From Anaerovorax odorimutans (GTDB taxonomy: Bacteria > Bacillota > Clostridia > Peptostreptococcales > JAAYPU01): a stretch of DNA of 63,206 nucleotides. The translations under genes and the position numbers were made by a program. The first letter of the stretch is position 1; each line of letters opens with the position of its first letter. Shown in pieces: positions 35,111 through 44,299 of the stretch. The notes beneath the pieces were generated by a model, which saw nothing but the letters and a program-made list of their open reading frames with translations, searched no databases and had not been told where the DNA came from. The DNA is taken from NCBI GenBank assembly GCA_016841185.1, contig JAENZQ010000019.1, positions 1 through 63,206 on the forward strand. Reading direction: 5' to 3'.

Positions 35111-35686
35111 TTGGATACGAAAAAAGAAAAATGGTATAACGAAATTGAAAGCAATATAGCTGTTTTAATAGTAATTGTAATGCTTATCATTTTGACGCAG
35201 CAGGTTTTTATGAGATATATCGTCCATCGAACATTTGGCTGGTCAGATGAAGCTGCAAGATATCTGCTGATTTATTTTGCTTATATCACAGCAGCTATTG
35301 CAGTATACAAGAATGCACATATAAAAATCGACTTAATCCTTAAAATCTGGCCTGCTTTCCTGCGGCCCTATCTGAAGCTGTTCAGCAATGTCATCTTTTT
35401 TATTTATTGTATCGTTGTTGCATACTTCAGCGGTATCCTGACATTGGAATTATATTTATCAGGGTCGATTTCACTAGGATTCGGCCTGCCTATGTGGATT
35501 GTCTATGCAAGCCTGCCGATTGGCCATATATTCATGGCCATAAGACTGATACAGGTTGAAATTAATCTGATCAAACACCCTGAATTATTAGAGGATATAG
35601 ACATAGACGAGCTTGCAATTGAAGAAGCAGGATTAACAGCTGAAGAATCGGTAAAGATGAACAGCAAGGAGGTGCCTAAGCAATGA
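35111..35686 (+). CDS. TRAP transporter small membrane subunit (DctQ family)
   Basis: A protein of 191 residues with four predicted helices and the DctQ motif RTFGWSDEAARYLLIYFAYITAA. It forms the membrane complex with DctM. It starts at TTG 35111 with AAGGCGGTG upstream. The C-terminal 40 residues are acidic and longer than in many DctQ proteins. It overlaps dctM by 4 bases. Confidence 0.88.
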   Translation: MDTKKEKWYNEIESNIAVLIVIVMLIILTQQVFMRYIVHRTFGWSDEAARYLLIYFAYITAAIAVYKNAHIKIDLILKIWPAFLRPYLKLFSNVIFFIYCIVVAYFSGILTLELYLSGSISLGFGLPMWIVYASLPIGHIFMAIRLIQVEINLIKHPELLEDIDIDELAIEEAGLTAEESVKMNSKEVPKQ

Positions 35687-36975
35687 GTGGATTAATACTT
35701 ATCGGAATATTTCTAATTACGTTGTGCTTTCATGTCCCTATTATGATTGCACTGGGTATTGCCAGTGTTGCATATTGTCTCACAATTGCTGATGTCCCCA
35801 TTAATATGATCATGAATACTTATTTTACCTCTATGGATTCATTTCCTTTGATAGCCGTACCGTTCTTTATTCTGGCAGGCGATTTGATGATGCAAGGCGG
35901 CATATCCAAAAGACTCATAAATTTCAGTCTTGCTTTAATAGGCGGTATTCGCGGGTCACTGGGAATGGTTACTGCTTTAACAAGTATGATATTTGCTGCC
36001 GTAGCAGGGTCCGGCACCGCGACAGTTGCCTGTATCGGTGGAATCACTATCCCTGAAATGCTTAAACAGAAATATGATAAGGGTTTTGCCTGTGCTTTAG
36101 CAGCTACAGCAGGTGCATTAGGTCCTATTATCCCGCCCAGCGTGGCAATGATCCTGTATGGAGTTATTTGCGGTGTATCCATAACCGATTTATTCATAGC
36201 AGGTGTTATACCGGGAATCATGATGGCAGCAGCATTGATTCTTTTAGTGCATTTTATTGCAAGGAAAAGGGGTTATGGCTCAGGTTTGCTTGAAGATATA
36301 AAAAAAGGAGAAGTCGTTTCATTAAGAAAAGCCTTTAAAGAAGCCGTATGGTCTCTTATGGTTCCTACAATTATATTAGGCGGTATTTATGGCGGCATTT
36401 TTACGCCAACTGAAGCAGCCGTAGTTGCCTGTGATTTTGCAATATTCGTCGGTATTTTTATCTACAAGGAATATACGTTTAAAGATATCCCGGGCATTAT
36501 TAAAAAATCAGCAACCACAGCAGGAACGGTCATGCTGCTGGTAGCTTGCGCCAGCGCTCTTGGAAGATTATTATCCTTTGAAAGAATCCCCATTGAACTT
36601 GCAGAAGCAATCATTGGATTATCAGATAACAAGATCATTATCCTTTTGATTATAAACTTATTCCTGCTTGCTGTAGGTATGTTTATGGAAACCTATGCAG
36701 CGATCATTATACTGGCTCCTATCCTGCTTCCTACAGTAGTTAACGTTGGGGTTGATCCGCTTCATTTTGGTATGATAATGGTGCTCAATCTGACACTTGG
36801 CTTATGTACACCTCCTGTTGGTGTAAATCTTTTTATTGCATCCAGGATAGGCGATTGCCCGTTGGATAAGATGTTTAAATGGCTTTTACCAACTCTTGCC
36901 GTTTTACTTGTTGTATTGCTGCTGGTCACCTATATACCGGCACTTTCCATGGCACTGCCGGGACTGATACATTAG
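35683..36975 (+). CDS. TRAP transporter large membrane subunit (DctM family)
   Basis: A protein of 430 residues with about twelve predicted helices and the family motifs VPFFILAGDLMMQGGISKRL, GSGTATVACIGGI, PTEAAVVA and LGLCTPPVGVNLF. It is the Na+-driven translocation subunit. Its ATG overlaps the dctQ stop. The substrate is unknown; by context it should feed the linked 2-oxoacid/acetoin dehydrogenase or the HIBADH-like enzyme. Confidence 0.95.
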   Translation: MSGLILIGIFLITLCFHVPIMIALGIASVAYCLTIADVPINMIMNTYFTSMDSFPLIAVPFFILAGDLMMQGGISKRLINFSLALIGGIRGSLGMVTALTSMIFAAVAGSGTATVACIGGITIPEMLKQKYDKGFACALAATAGALGPIIPPSVAMILYGVICGVSITDLFIAGVIPGIMMAAALILLVHFIARKRGYGSGLLEDIKKGEVVSLRKAFKEAVWSLMVPTIILGGIYGGIFTPTEAAVVACDFAIFVGIFIYKEYTFKDIPGIIKKSATTAGTVMLLVACASALGRLLSFERIPIELAEAIIGLSDNKIIILLIINLFLLAVGMFMETYAAIIILAPILLPTVVNVGVDPLHFGMIMVLNLTLGLCTPPVGVNLFIASRIGDCPLDKMFKWLLPTLAVLLVVLLLVTYIPALSMALPGLIH

Positions 36976-37148
36976 TTCCGCACATTGATGATAATTTCAT
37001 AAAAACTTAAAGGCTCCGAATAGTACTATATTCTTGCTTTAACAAACAGATACTAACAAATAGAACGCCTTGATAATGGTTCATTAAATAGATGTAAAAC
37101 TCCGATAATTGTTATATAAAAGTTTTTATCTTCCCTCAAATAATACAG

Positions 37149-37189
37149 AAAGGACGGCTCTTGCAGATTTTCCGTAAGGACTGTCCTTT
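37149..37189 (+). terminator. Hairpin after the TRAP operon
   Basis: AAAGGAC (37149-37155) pairs with GTCCTTT (37183-37189) with partial inner pairing and a following T. The arms resemble the GGACAG hairpin family. Confidence 0.5.
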
Positions 37190-37269
37190 TAGATTAAAGT
37201 CATTCTTGATTTAAGTGAAAATATTTGTTAAAATTTGTTAAAATTAGTTTCCCATTAGGAGGGTTTATT

Positions 37270-38253
37270 ATGAAGTGTATCATGAGTCCGTTTTCCCTTT
37301 GTTACGAAAATATCGCTGCTGAAGAATATCTGCTCAATAATATGGAGGAGCATATATTTTTATTATACATCAATGCACCCTGTATTATTATAGGGAAAAA
37401 TCAAAATACTTACTCCGAAATCAATCAGAATTATGTCAGGCAGCATCACTTGCCCGTAGTTCGAAGAATGTCCGGAGGCGGTGCCGTTTATCACGACCTG
37501 GGTAATCTGAATTTTTGTTTTATTGCAGACAATAAAGGCAAGGAAATCGATGTTGTCTTTAGGGAGTATACCCGCCCTGTTTTGGATGTGCTGCACAATC
37601 TCGGCGTCCCGGCAGAATTTACAGGCAGAAATGATTTGTCTGTAAATGAAAAGAAAATTTCAGGAAATGCTCAGTATTATACCTCCTCAAAAGTCCTTCA
37701 TCACGGGACTTTGCTGTATGATTCCGATATTCCGTCTCTTGCTGCTGCCCTTAATGTTTCTGAAGAAAAGTTCGTGGATAAAGCAGTCAAATCAGTTCGG
37801 AGCAGAGTTGGAAATATCGTTGACTATCTGGATAAACCGCTTTCTATTCGGGAATTTTCGAAATTAATTACCAATCATGTCATGAATACTTTTTCTGATT
37901 GTCAGGCTTATTCACTTACAAAAAAAGATATAAACTCTATAAAATCATTGGCTGAAGAAAAATATGCTACCCATGAATGGAATTATAATGCTTTTTCTGA
38001 ATTTACTTATAAGAATAATTTTAAATGTACAGGAGGAAATGTAGAGCTGAGATTGAACCTGAAAGACGGTATTATTAAAAATATTAATATTTATGGAGAT
38101 TTTTTCGGAAAAAAAGATATTAAAGAACTGGAGAATTTATTAAAGGATACTTCTTATGATTTTTCTGTTATAGAAAAAAAACTTTCATCTATTGATCCGG
38201 ATGATTATATTTCCGGATTGTCCTTACCTCTTTTTATGGAAAAAATATTTTAA
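37270..38253 (+). CDS. lplA: Lipoate-protein ligase A
   Basis: A protein of 327 residues with the LplA catalytic signature RRMSGGGAVYHDLGNLNFCF (about 57-76), the lipoyl-binding KISGNAQYY, and a C-terminal accessory domain. It activates free lipoate with ATP and attaches it to lipoyl domains; two such domains, E2 and E3, are encoded nearby, which explains its position. The start at 37270 follows AGGAGGG; the frame from 37225 is upstream sequence. Confidence 0.94.
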   Translation: MKCIMSPFSLCYENIAAEEYLLNNMEEHIFLLYINAPCIIIGKNQNTYSEINQNYVRQHHLPVVRRMSGGGAVYHDLGNLNFCFIADNKGKEIDVVFREYTRPVLDVLHNLGVPAEFTGRNDLSVNEKKISGNAQYYTSSKVLHHGTLLYDSDIPSLAAALNVSEEKFVDKAVKSVRSRVGNIVDYLDKPLSIREFSKLITNHVMNTFSDCQAYSLTKKDINSIKSLAEEKYATHEWNYNAFSEFTYKNNFKCTGGNVELRLNLKDGIIKNINIYGDFFGKKDIKELENLLKDTSYDFSVIEKKLSSIDPDDYISGLSLPLFMEKIF

Positions 38254-38327
38254 TTATTAAAGTGTAAGTAAGAATTTAAATGAAAATACATTATTTTATC
38301 TTTATGGTTTTTCCCATTTGTTTCTAC

Positions 38328-38360
38328 CATCAGTAGAGAGTATGAAACTCTCACTGATGG
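38328..38360. terminator. Strong hairpin between convergent lplA and GGDEF/HD-GYP genes
   Basis: CCATCAGT and AGAGAG pair with CTCTC and ACTGATGG (38328-38360). No T-run is present on either strand, so it may act as a transcription barrier or mRNA end stabiliser. Confidence 0.5.
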
Positions 38361-38365
38361 ACACT

Positions 38366-40636
38366 TCATTCCTTAAAGCATTGAATGAACAGAGAAACTA
38401 TATTCGGGTCGAATTGAATTCCACTGCTGTTGACAAGTTCTTTCACTGCCTCTTCATGGGTCATTATTTTTCTGTAAGGACGAACGCTTGTCATGGCATC
38501 ATATGCATCTGCTATCGAAAGCATCCTGCACTCAAGCGGTATTTCTTCCTCTTTTATATTTAATGGATATCCGTCTCCGTTCCACCATTCATGATGCTTG
38601 AGGATCCAATCTGCTATAGGCACCAGATCTTGTGCGGATTGGGCAATACGATATCCTATTTCCGAATGCCGGTTCATTTCAGCCTTTTCTTCAACAGTCA
38701 GATCCCCTTTTTTAAATAATATCCTGTCTTTTATACCTACCTTTCCGATATCATGGAATTGTGCAAAAAGCCGTAGCTTTGTCAGCCTGCTCTCGGAAAA
38801 GCCAAGCTTCTTTCCCAACCGGACAACATATGTCTGAACACGCTCTGCATGTCCTTCTGTTATAAGATCCCTTTCTTCCATAGCCTTCATCATAGTCCTT
38901 ACAATGGCACTTCTTGCACTGTTTCCCTGATAGAGTTTTTCACGATACATATTATTGTCCGCTTCCTTGAAAACATCATCCACATTGGAATTAGAACCGG
39001 AACAAACGGCAAAACCCAGGGAAATACTTAAAGGAAGCTGGGGATTTTTCCTGTTGTATTTCTGTATCCTGTCTCGAATCTTATCAATAATTTCCCGCGA
39101 CACTGCCTTTTTATTACTGTATACGATAATGGCAAATTCATCTCCCCCAATTCGTGCAAGCAAATCATTCTTTTGTATACATTCCTTTAAAATTTCTGCT
39201 GTCTGTATAAGTAATAAATCACCACTGTTATGCCCCATACTGTCATTTACCAGCTTCAGCCCATCCACATCGCATATGATAATAGCACAATCTCCATAAT
39301 GCTTTTTTCTCAGGCATTGCATTTCCTGCTCAAAGCTGGCACGGTTTTTTATACCCGTCAGTGAATCATGAAAGCTTAAATACATCAATTCTTTTTCACT
39401 TTTTTCCCTCGAAGTAATTTCTTCAATGAGCGTCTTGTTCATAGCCGCCAGCTCTTCTGTTCTTTCTCGGACTTTTTGCTCCATTTTGCTGTGGGCTTTG
39501 AGCAATTCCTCTTCTACATGTTTTTTTTCAGTTAAGCTATCTAAAAATGTATTGAACCATCGCGTTAATTCACCGATCTCATCATGAATCCTTTCAGGTA
39601 ATCTAAAATCTAAATCAATGGAATCCTCTTGAATTTTCTTAAAAAGGTCTGTTATATTTTTTATGGGGCGGACAACTTTTTGGGAGACCCACAGGGATGC
39701 AAATAATATAAAGAATAGGCAAATGCCGGAAATAATCAGTGTACTGTTTCTGATATGCTCCGCTTTTTCAACCAGCAGTTCTACAGGTATCAGGTTAACC
39801 AGAATCCAATGGCTCATATCTGATTTTGTATACGTCACCAGCATTCTGCGGCCATTGATATATTCGGTGAAGGAACCGTGACTTTTGTTCAACTCCTGGG
39901 TAAACTCAACTGGAAGAACGCTTCCGATCTTTTCTTTGTCAGGGAAAAAAACGAGACGATTTTCCTGATCAATAATCATCATATAGGTCTCTTCACCGTT
40001 ATACTGGTTGATAAAATAATTATAGAACTGGTCAATACTGTAATTCACAATGAGCAACCCATCCGTTCTTCCTTTTAATGTATCAGGATTAACCGTTTTT
40101 AATGCTTTGGCCGCAACGATATTTTTTGTATCCAAAGAATTATGATTAATGTTATCTTCCACACCAATCCACGCAACATCGTTGAGTGGAGACACCTTTT
40201 TGTATATTTTATTTCTGACCTCTTTATTGATGGACTGGACATTAAGAGTATCTCCTACATGAAAATGGATACTGTCTGCCGCAAAAATATCAATGGATAC
40301 CAGCCCTTCAAGATGTGTGTATCCATTTAGTATGGAACTGATTTTTGCCTGAGTTGTCAGTTTCTTATAATCATCCTGCTCTTTTTCTTTTCTACTAACC
40401 GCATCTTTTATCTCATCAATACTTGAAATATTTTCAATAAGACTTTCAACTTCACCCATGATAATTTCCATATAGTCTTTTTGATCCTGCATGAATCTTG
40501 AAGTGTAAGCATCGGCCTGCTCTTTTATAACAGAACTTGATATGTAATAAGAAAGGGCCCCTACTGAAATAAGCGGCAGTATACTTACAATGAGAATAAA
40601 AAAAATGAATTGATTCATAAGAGAATTTTTTTTCAT
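38366..40636 (-). CDS. Membrane c-di-GMP enzyme: Cache-HAMP-GGDEF-HD-GYP
   Basis: A protein of 756 residues. Helix 1 is at about 8-30, an extracytoplasmic double-Cache region at 35-290, helix 2 near 295-315, then HAMP and a coiled coil, a GGDEF domain with intact GGDEF near 496, and a C-terminal HD-GYP domain with HDIGK near 627 and HHEWWNGDGYP near 678. Both catalytic sites look intact, so it could make and degrade c-di-GMP. The inhibitory I-site RxxD before GGDEF reads QKND, so product inhibition is probably lost. It lies 21 bases after a sugar-binding-type lipoprotein gene. Confidence 0.94.
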   Translation of the reverse strand: MKKNSLMNQFIFFILIVSILPLISVGALSYYISSSVIKEQADAYTSRFMQDQKDYMEIIMGEVESLIENISSIDEIKDAVSRKEKEQDDYKKLTTQAKISSILNGYTHLEGLVSIDIFAADSIHFHVGDTLNVQSINKEVRNKIYKKVSPLNDVAWIGVEDNINHNSLDTKNIVAAKALKTVNPDTLKGRTDGLLIVNYSIDQFYNYFINQYNGEETYMMIIDQENRLVFFPDKEKIGSVLPVEFTQELNKSHGSFTEYINGRRMLVTYTKSDMSHWILVNLIPVELLVEKAEHIRNSTLIISGICLFFILFASLWVSQKVVRPIKNITDLFKKIQEDSIDLDFRLPERIHDEIGELTRWFNTFLDSLTEKKHVEEELLKAHSKMEQKVRERTEELAAMNKTLIEEITSREKSEKELMYLSFHDSLTGIKNRASFEQEMQCLRKKHYGDCAIIICDVDGLKLVNDSMGHNSGDLLLIQTAEILKECIQKNDLLARIGGDEFAIIVYSNKKAVSREIIDKIRDRIQKYNRKNPQLPLSISLGFAVCSGSNSNVDDVFKEADNNMYREKLYQGNSARSAIVRTMMKAMEERDLITEGHAERVQTYVVRLGKKLGFSESRLTKLRLFAQFHDIGKVGIKDRILFKKGDLTVEEKAEMNRHSEIGYRIAQSAQDLVPIADWILKHHEWWNGDGYPLNIKEEEIPLECRMLSIADAYDAMTSVRPYRKIMTHEEAVKELVNSSGIQFDPNIVSLFIQCFKE

Positions 40637-40657
40637 CGTTGCTTTTCCTTAAACTTA

Positions 40658-41650
40658 TTATTTTGAGTTATTATAGACAAGTTCCGTTTCTATAAGAATC
40701 TCGCCCGATATTGGTTCCCATTTTCCTTCCAACAGTTTAGTCGCATACTTTACGCCCAGATATCCCTGAATATCAGCATGCTGATCCACAGTCACCGTAA
40801 GCCAGCCGCTTTTTATGGCTTCCCTGGCCTCATACAAAGCATCATAGCCTGCGACCAGTACATTATTCATTTCCGTTTCTTTTAAATATCTAACAACGCC
40901 TAAAGCCATCATATCATTAGCACAGAAAACAGCTCTTATTTTGGGATTCTGCTCATAAATTTTTTTGATGACTTCATATCCCTCGTCAATTTTCCAATTA
41001 GCTGTTTTAATTGCTGAAACAGTAATGTTTTCATTTTCCCGGAAAGCGCGGAAGGCACCCTTTTTTCGATCTTCAGAATTCGTTGCCCCTAAAATACCTT
41101 CAATAATTACTGCCTCTGCAGGTTCCGATATCTGTTGTGAAATGAATTTTGCAGCCGTGTAAGCCCCTTTCTCGTTATCAACGCTGATGAAAAGAATTGG
41201 CTCAAGACCCCATTGTCTGGACAAAATCAGATCCAGCCTATTATCGATGTTTACAATTACAATTCCGGCATCCTGTGCCTTTTTCAGAACCGGAATCAGT
41301 TTTGAATTTACAGGTGCGATGACAATGGCATCTACTTTATCATCTATCAGTTTTTCTACAATGGATATCTGCTGCTCTATGGATGTTTCTTTAGCGCCTG
41401 CTTTGACAATCAATTCTATTCCCAGCTCTTTTTCAGCATCCCGGGCACCTTTTTCCATCTCAACAAAAAATGGATTCGATGATGTTTTCATCACAAGTGC
41501 AATTTGGATCGGCTTCTCCCTAATGGTATCTTTTATCTGATCACCCTGCGCCTGACTGTTTAACTGTTCAATCCGAACGCCTGTTTTTTCACATGCTGCC
41601 ATCAATAGCAAAAGCAGTAAAAAGATACATGTACAAGTTTTTTTAAGCAA
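40658..41650 (-). CDS. Periplasmic-binding-protein-like lipoprotein (RbsB/Peripla_BP_4 type)
   Basis: A protein of 330 residues with a lipoprotein signal (lipobox LMAAC) and the type I sugar-binding fold (IALVMKTSSNPFFVEMEKGA; VDAIVIAPVNSKLIPVLKKA; FCANDMMALGV). No permease or ATPase is nearby. It precedes the Cache-GGDEF-HD-GYP gene in the same transcript, so it probably presents a sugar or autoinducer-like ligand to that sensor. The start is TTG with GAGAGG upstream. Confidence 0.9.
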   Translation of the reverse strand: MLKKTCTCIFLLLLLLMAACEKTGVRIEQLNSQAQGDQIKDTIREKPIQIALVMKTSSNPFFVEMEKGARDAEKELGIELIVKAGAKETSIEQQISIVEKLIDDKVDAIVIAPVNSKLIPVLKKAQDAGIVIVNIDNRLDLILSRQWGLEPILFISVDNEKGAYTAAKFISQQISEPAEAVIIEGILGATNSEDRKKGAFRAFRENENITVSAIKTANWKIDEGYEVIKKIYEQNPKIRAVFCANDMMALGVVRYLKETEMNNVLVAGYDALYEAREAIKSGWLTVTVDQHADIQGYLGVKYATKLLEGKWEPISGEILIETELVYNNSK

Positions 41651-41759
41651 TTTATCCTCTCTTTTCTATGAAAATATTTGGATAATTTCTTACAATTTTC
41701 TTTTTTTTTCGACTATTTTTTTATTATACAATACTTTTCCTGCTTTTGGCATCATAAAT

Positions 41760-41796
41760 TTAAAAACCTTTCCGCCTGATTTAGCTGAAAGGTTTC
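41760..41796 (-). terminator. Terminator downstream of the GNAT gene
   Basis: AAACCTTTC pairs with GAAAGGTTT across 41766-41793 and is followed on the minus strand by TTTAAA; the plus side has CTCCTTTTTTT. It is probably bidirectional. Confidence 0.6.
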
Positions 41797-41810
41797 TCCT
41801 TTTTTTATCT

Positions 41811-42332
41811 TTACTTTTTAGATTCGTTTTTTTCTTTAATAAAGAGTCCCATTAGTAATATATTATCGTACTTACCCTCGATTTTTCTGGCATTCATCCG
41901 CTTGCCTTCGTATAAAAACCCCTGTTTTTCATAAAACCTTATGGCAAAAATATTACTTTCAAATACCTCCAGTTCTATTTTTTCAATACTATTAAACTTA
42001 ACGGCATGATGGACTGCATCCGCAAAAAGTTTCTTCCCAATTCCTTTGTTGCGATAAGGTTCTAACAATCCCATTCCTAATACTCCTACATGATCAAGCC
42101 CTTCATGCTCCTTTGGAATAATATCGCACCAGCCGATAACCCTTCCATTATTTATTGCATAAAATTGAGCATAGTTCATTTCTACAATCATTTTTACAAA
42201 ATTTCTTGTGCTTTCTGAGGAAAAACCTGTAATGGACGCAAGATATTTTCTTTCACGGCAAATGGTTTCTACAGCCCTGCAGTAACTTTCTGCATATTGG
42301 TTTTGGGCTTGACAAATTAAAATATTTTCCAT
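41811..42332 (-). CDS. GNAT-family N-acetyltransferase
   Basis: A protein of 173 residues with the acetyl-CoA binding motif LLEPYRNKGIGKKLF and the downstream IRFYEKQGFLYEGKRM. The acceptor is unknown; the pattern resembles RimI/PhnO-like small-molecule or protein acetyltransferases. AAAGG precedes the ATG. It is monocistronic between terminators. Confidence 0.9.
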   Translation of the reverse strand: MENILICQAQNQYAESYCRAVETICRERKYLASITGFSSESTRNFVKMIVEMNYAQFYAINNGRVIGWCDIIPKEHEGLDHVGVLGMGLLEPYRNKGIGKKLFADAVHHAVKFNSIEKIELEVFESNIFAIRFYEKQGFLYEGKRMNARKIEGKYDNILLMGLFIKEKNESKK

Positions 42333-42448
42333 TTTATTACCTTTTTATCCATAATATCTATTATTTTTACATTAAATGATTTATTAATTCTCATATTTAG
42401 TCAATATTTAACAATATAATACAATGTTTTTAATTCATTTATTAGTGG

Positions 42449-43648
42449 TTAGTGGTTGACTTCATTGACCCACCGCAATGCCTCTAAATATAAATCCACA
42501 AAACGTTCATTGGTCATATTGTCAATGAACCTCTTTCCTGATTCGCCCCAATTGGCCATTTCATAAGATAGAACGATATCCAGAACTTTTTTTAACTCAT
42601 TATCTCTTTTTAATAGTGCTTCCTTGACATCCGTCGTCAAGGGCAATTCAACAATGATATCTTGCATTCTACGGTTTAAAAGTGTATCGATAGATGAAAA
42701 CATTCCTGTAAGAAAGAACTCAAGGTGTTTATTCTTCATTCCTGTTTCAAGGGCAATGAACTCCATTAATTTGCCTCTTACCAGGCAATTATTGATCAAT
42801 TCTTGATTCCCTCTGTTCTGAATGCCTCTTAACGCCATTAAATAGACCCATTTTTTCAGTTCTTCAATCCCCAGTCTGACTAAAGCTTGCTTGATTGAGT
42901 ATATTTTGCTCTTGGAAGCAAAAATAACCGAGTTGGCAAGTTTCAGTATTTTATATGAAAGTGCCAGGTCTTTTTCAATAATTTCTGTTATTTGCTGCAG
43001 ATCCGGCTCCTTCTGATTAAGTGCTTCTATTATTTTGATAAGGTTGGCATTGAGAACTTCTATCTTTTTACCGGTCAAAATAACCGGTTTACTGAAAAAA
43101 TACCCCTGAAATAAATCATACCCCATATCCAGGGCAATTTTATAATCTTCTCTGGTTTCAATTTTTTCAGCTAAAAAGGTCTTTTCTTTATATTGTTTTA
43201 TAAAATTTTTTTGTTGGCTTAAACCGGTTCCGTCAAACTCTACTTTTATAATATCGGCCAGATCTACCAAAGGCTTAAATGATTCCTGAAATATAAAATC
43301 ATCCAATGCAATGGTATACCCTTTTTCTTTTAATTTTTTACATGTTTGAATGATGGTATCTGTTGCCTTGACTCTTTCTAATATCTCAATAACTATTATA
43401 TCCTTGGGTAATAGTAGAGGAACTTCATTTTCAAGCAATTCTTCCGAAAAATTTATAAAAGCTCTGTTTCTGTTTGTAAGCTCATCAAATTGCATAACAA
43501 GGAAAGCATTGTGTATCAGTTCGGAAGTAGCCTGTTCATCATCAAGTCCTTCATAAAAATTGTTTCTGCTTCTTCGATAAAGTAATTCATACCCGAATAT
43601 ACGCATACTCCGATCAAATATCGGCTGCCTTGCTACATATACTTCCAT
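42449..43648 (-). CDS. EAL-HDOD signalling protein (YuxH-like, COG3434)
   Basis: A protein of 399 residues. The N-terminal EAL-type domain starts VARQPIFDRSMRIFGYELLYR, where the EAL catalytic triplet is replaced by YELLYR. The C-terminal HDOD domain runs from about 205 (PDLQQITEIIEKDLALSYKI and IKQALVRLGIEELKKWVYLM). Such proteins usually bind but do not hydrolyse c-di-GMP and influence motility. It is co-oriented with cheW and the receptors but separated from them by a terminator. Confidence 0.92.
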   Translation of the reverse strand: MEVYVARQPIFDRSMRIFGYELLYRRSRNNFYEGLDDEQATSELIHNAFLVMQFDELTNRNRAFINFSEELLENEVPLLLPKDIIVIEILERVKATDTIIQTCKKLKEKGYTIALDDFIFQESFKPLVDLADIIKVEFDGTGLSQQKNFIKQYKEKTFLAEKIETREDYKIALDMGYDLFQGYFFSKPVILTGKKIEVLNANLIKIIEALNQKEPDLQQITEIIEKDLALSYKILKLANSVIFASKSKIYSIKQALVRLGIEELKKWVYLMALRGIQNRGNQELINNCLVRGKLMEFIALETGMKNKHLEFFLTGMFSSIDTLLNRRMQDIIVELPLTTDVKEALLKRDNELKKVLDIVLSYEMANWGESGKRFIDNMTNERFVDLYLEALRWVNEVNH

Positions 43649-43748
43649 ATAAACACCTTCATTACCCCTGTTATAATTCTATAATATCTTATCCATTTAT
43701 GCAATAAACCGTTGGCAATTAAAAATAATGTGAACCCCCTTAAAAAGA

Positions 43749-43776
43749 ACAGGAACCTCAAAAGTGAGGTTCCTTT
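43749..43776 (-). terminator. Terminator downstream of cheW
   Basis: AGGAACCTCA and TGAGGTTCCT (43751-43774) form a 10-bp stem, followed on the minus strand by GTTCTTTTTAA. Confidence 0.8.
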
Positions 43777-43780
43777 ACAT

Positions 43781-44245
43781 CTAACTCGGATTTTTACCGC
43801 TATTTAGAATAGCAGTTTCCTCCAATTCTTTCTCTGAAAGAAGCAGTCCGCTTTCCAACAAAAGAATAATTTTATCTTCTATTTTTGCAATTCCTTTCAC
43901 ATATCTGCCTTTAAAGTCTTGGTTGAATCGCGGCGGTTCCGATATAGTTTCTTCATTAATAGTCAAAACTTCATCTACTCTGTCAACAATAAAACCTACC
44001 ATGGTATCCTGTACATCTACTACAATAATACATGTTCGCTCGTCGTATTCCGCTTTTTCTTTATGAAACCTTACACGGACATCAATGGTTGGTATGATTT
44101 TTCCTCTCAGATTAATAACCCCATTTACATACTCCGGCTGTTGAGGCATCTGAGTAATCTTTTGCATGCCGACAATTTCAATGACATTGGAAATCTCTAT
44201 TCCATAGTATTCTTCATCAAGGATAAAGGTCAGGTACTGTATCAT
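43781..44245 (-). CDS. cheW: Chemotaxis coupling protein CheW
   Basis: A protein of 154 residues that is one CheW domain (FILDEEYYGIEISNVIEIV; VNGVINLRGKIIPTIDVR; VGFIVDRVDEVL). It links chemoreceptors to the kinase CheA. It lies 54 bases after the 825-residue-frame receptor gene and should be co-transcribed with it. GAGGTG precedes the ATG. No cheA is in the window, so this is an accessory coupling protein for the local receptor cluster. Confidence 0.95.
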   Translation of the reverse strand: MIQYLTFILDEEYYGIEISNVIEIVGMQKITQMPQQPEYVNGVINLRGKIIPTIDVRVRFHKEKAEYDERTCIIVVDVQDTMVGFIVDRVDEVLTINEETISEPPRFNQDFKGRYVKGIAKIEDKIILLLESGLLLSEKELEETAILNSGKNPS

Positions 44246-44299
44246 AGGTTCACCTCGCTTTGTTCAGTTTATCAACAGTTTACAAGTTAGACAGAAACG

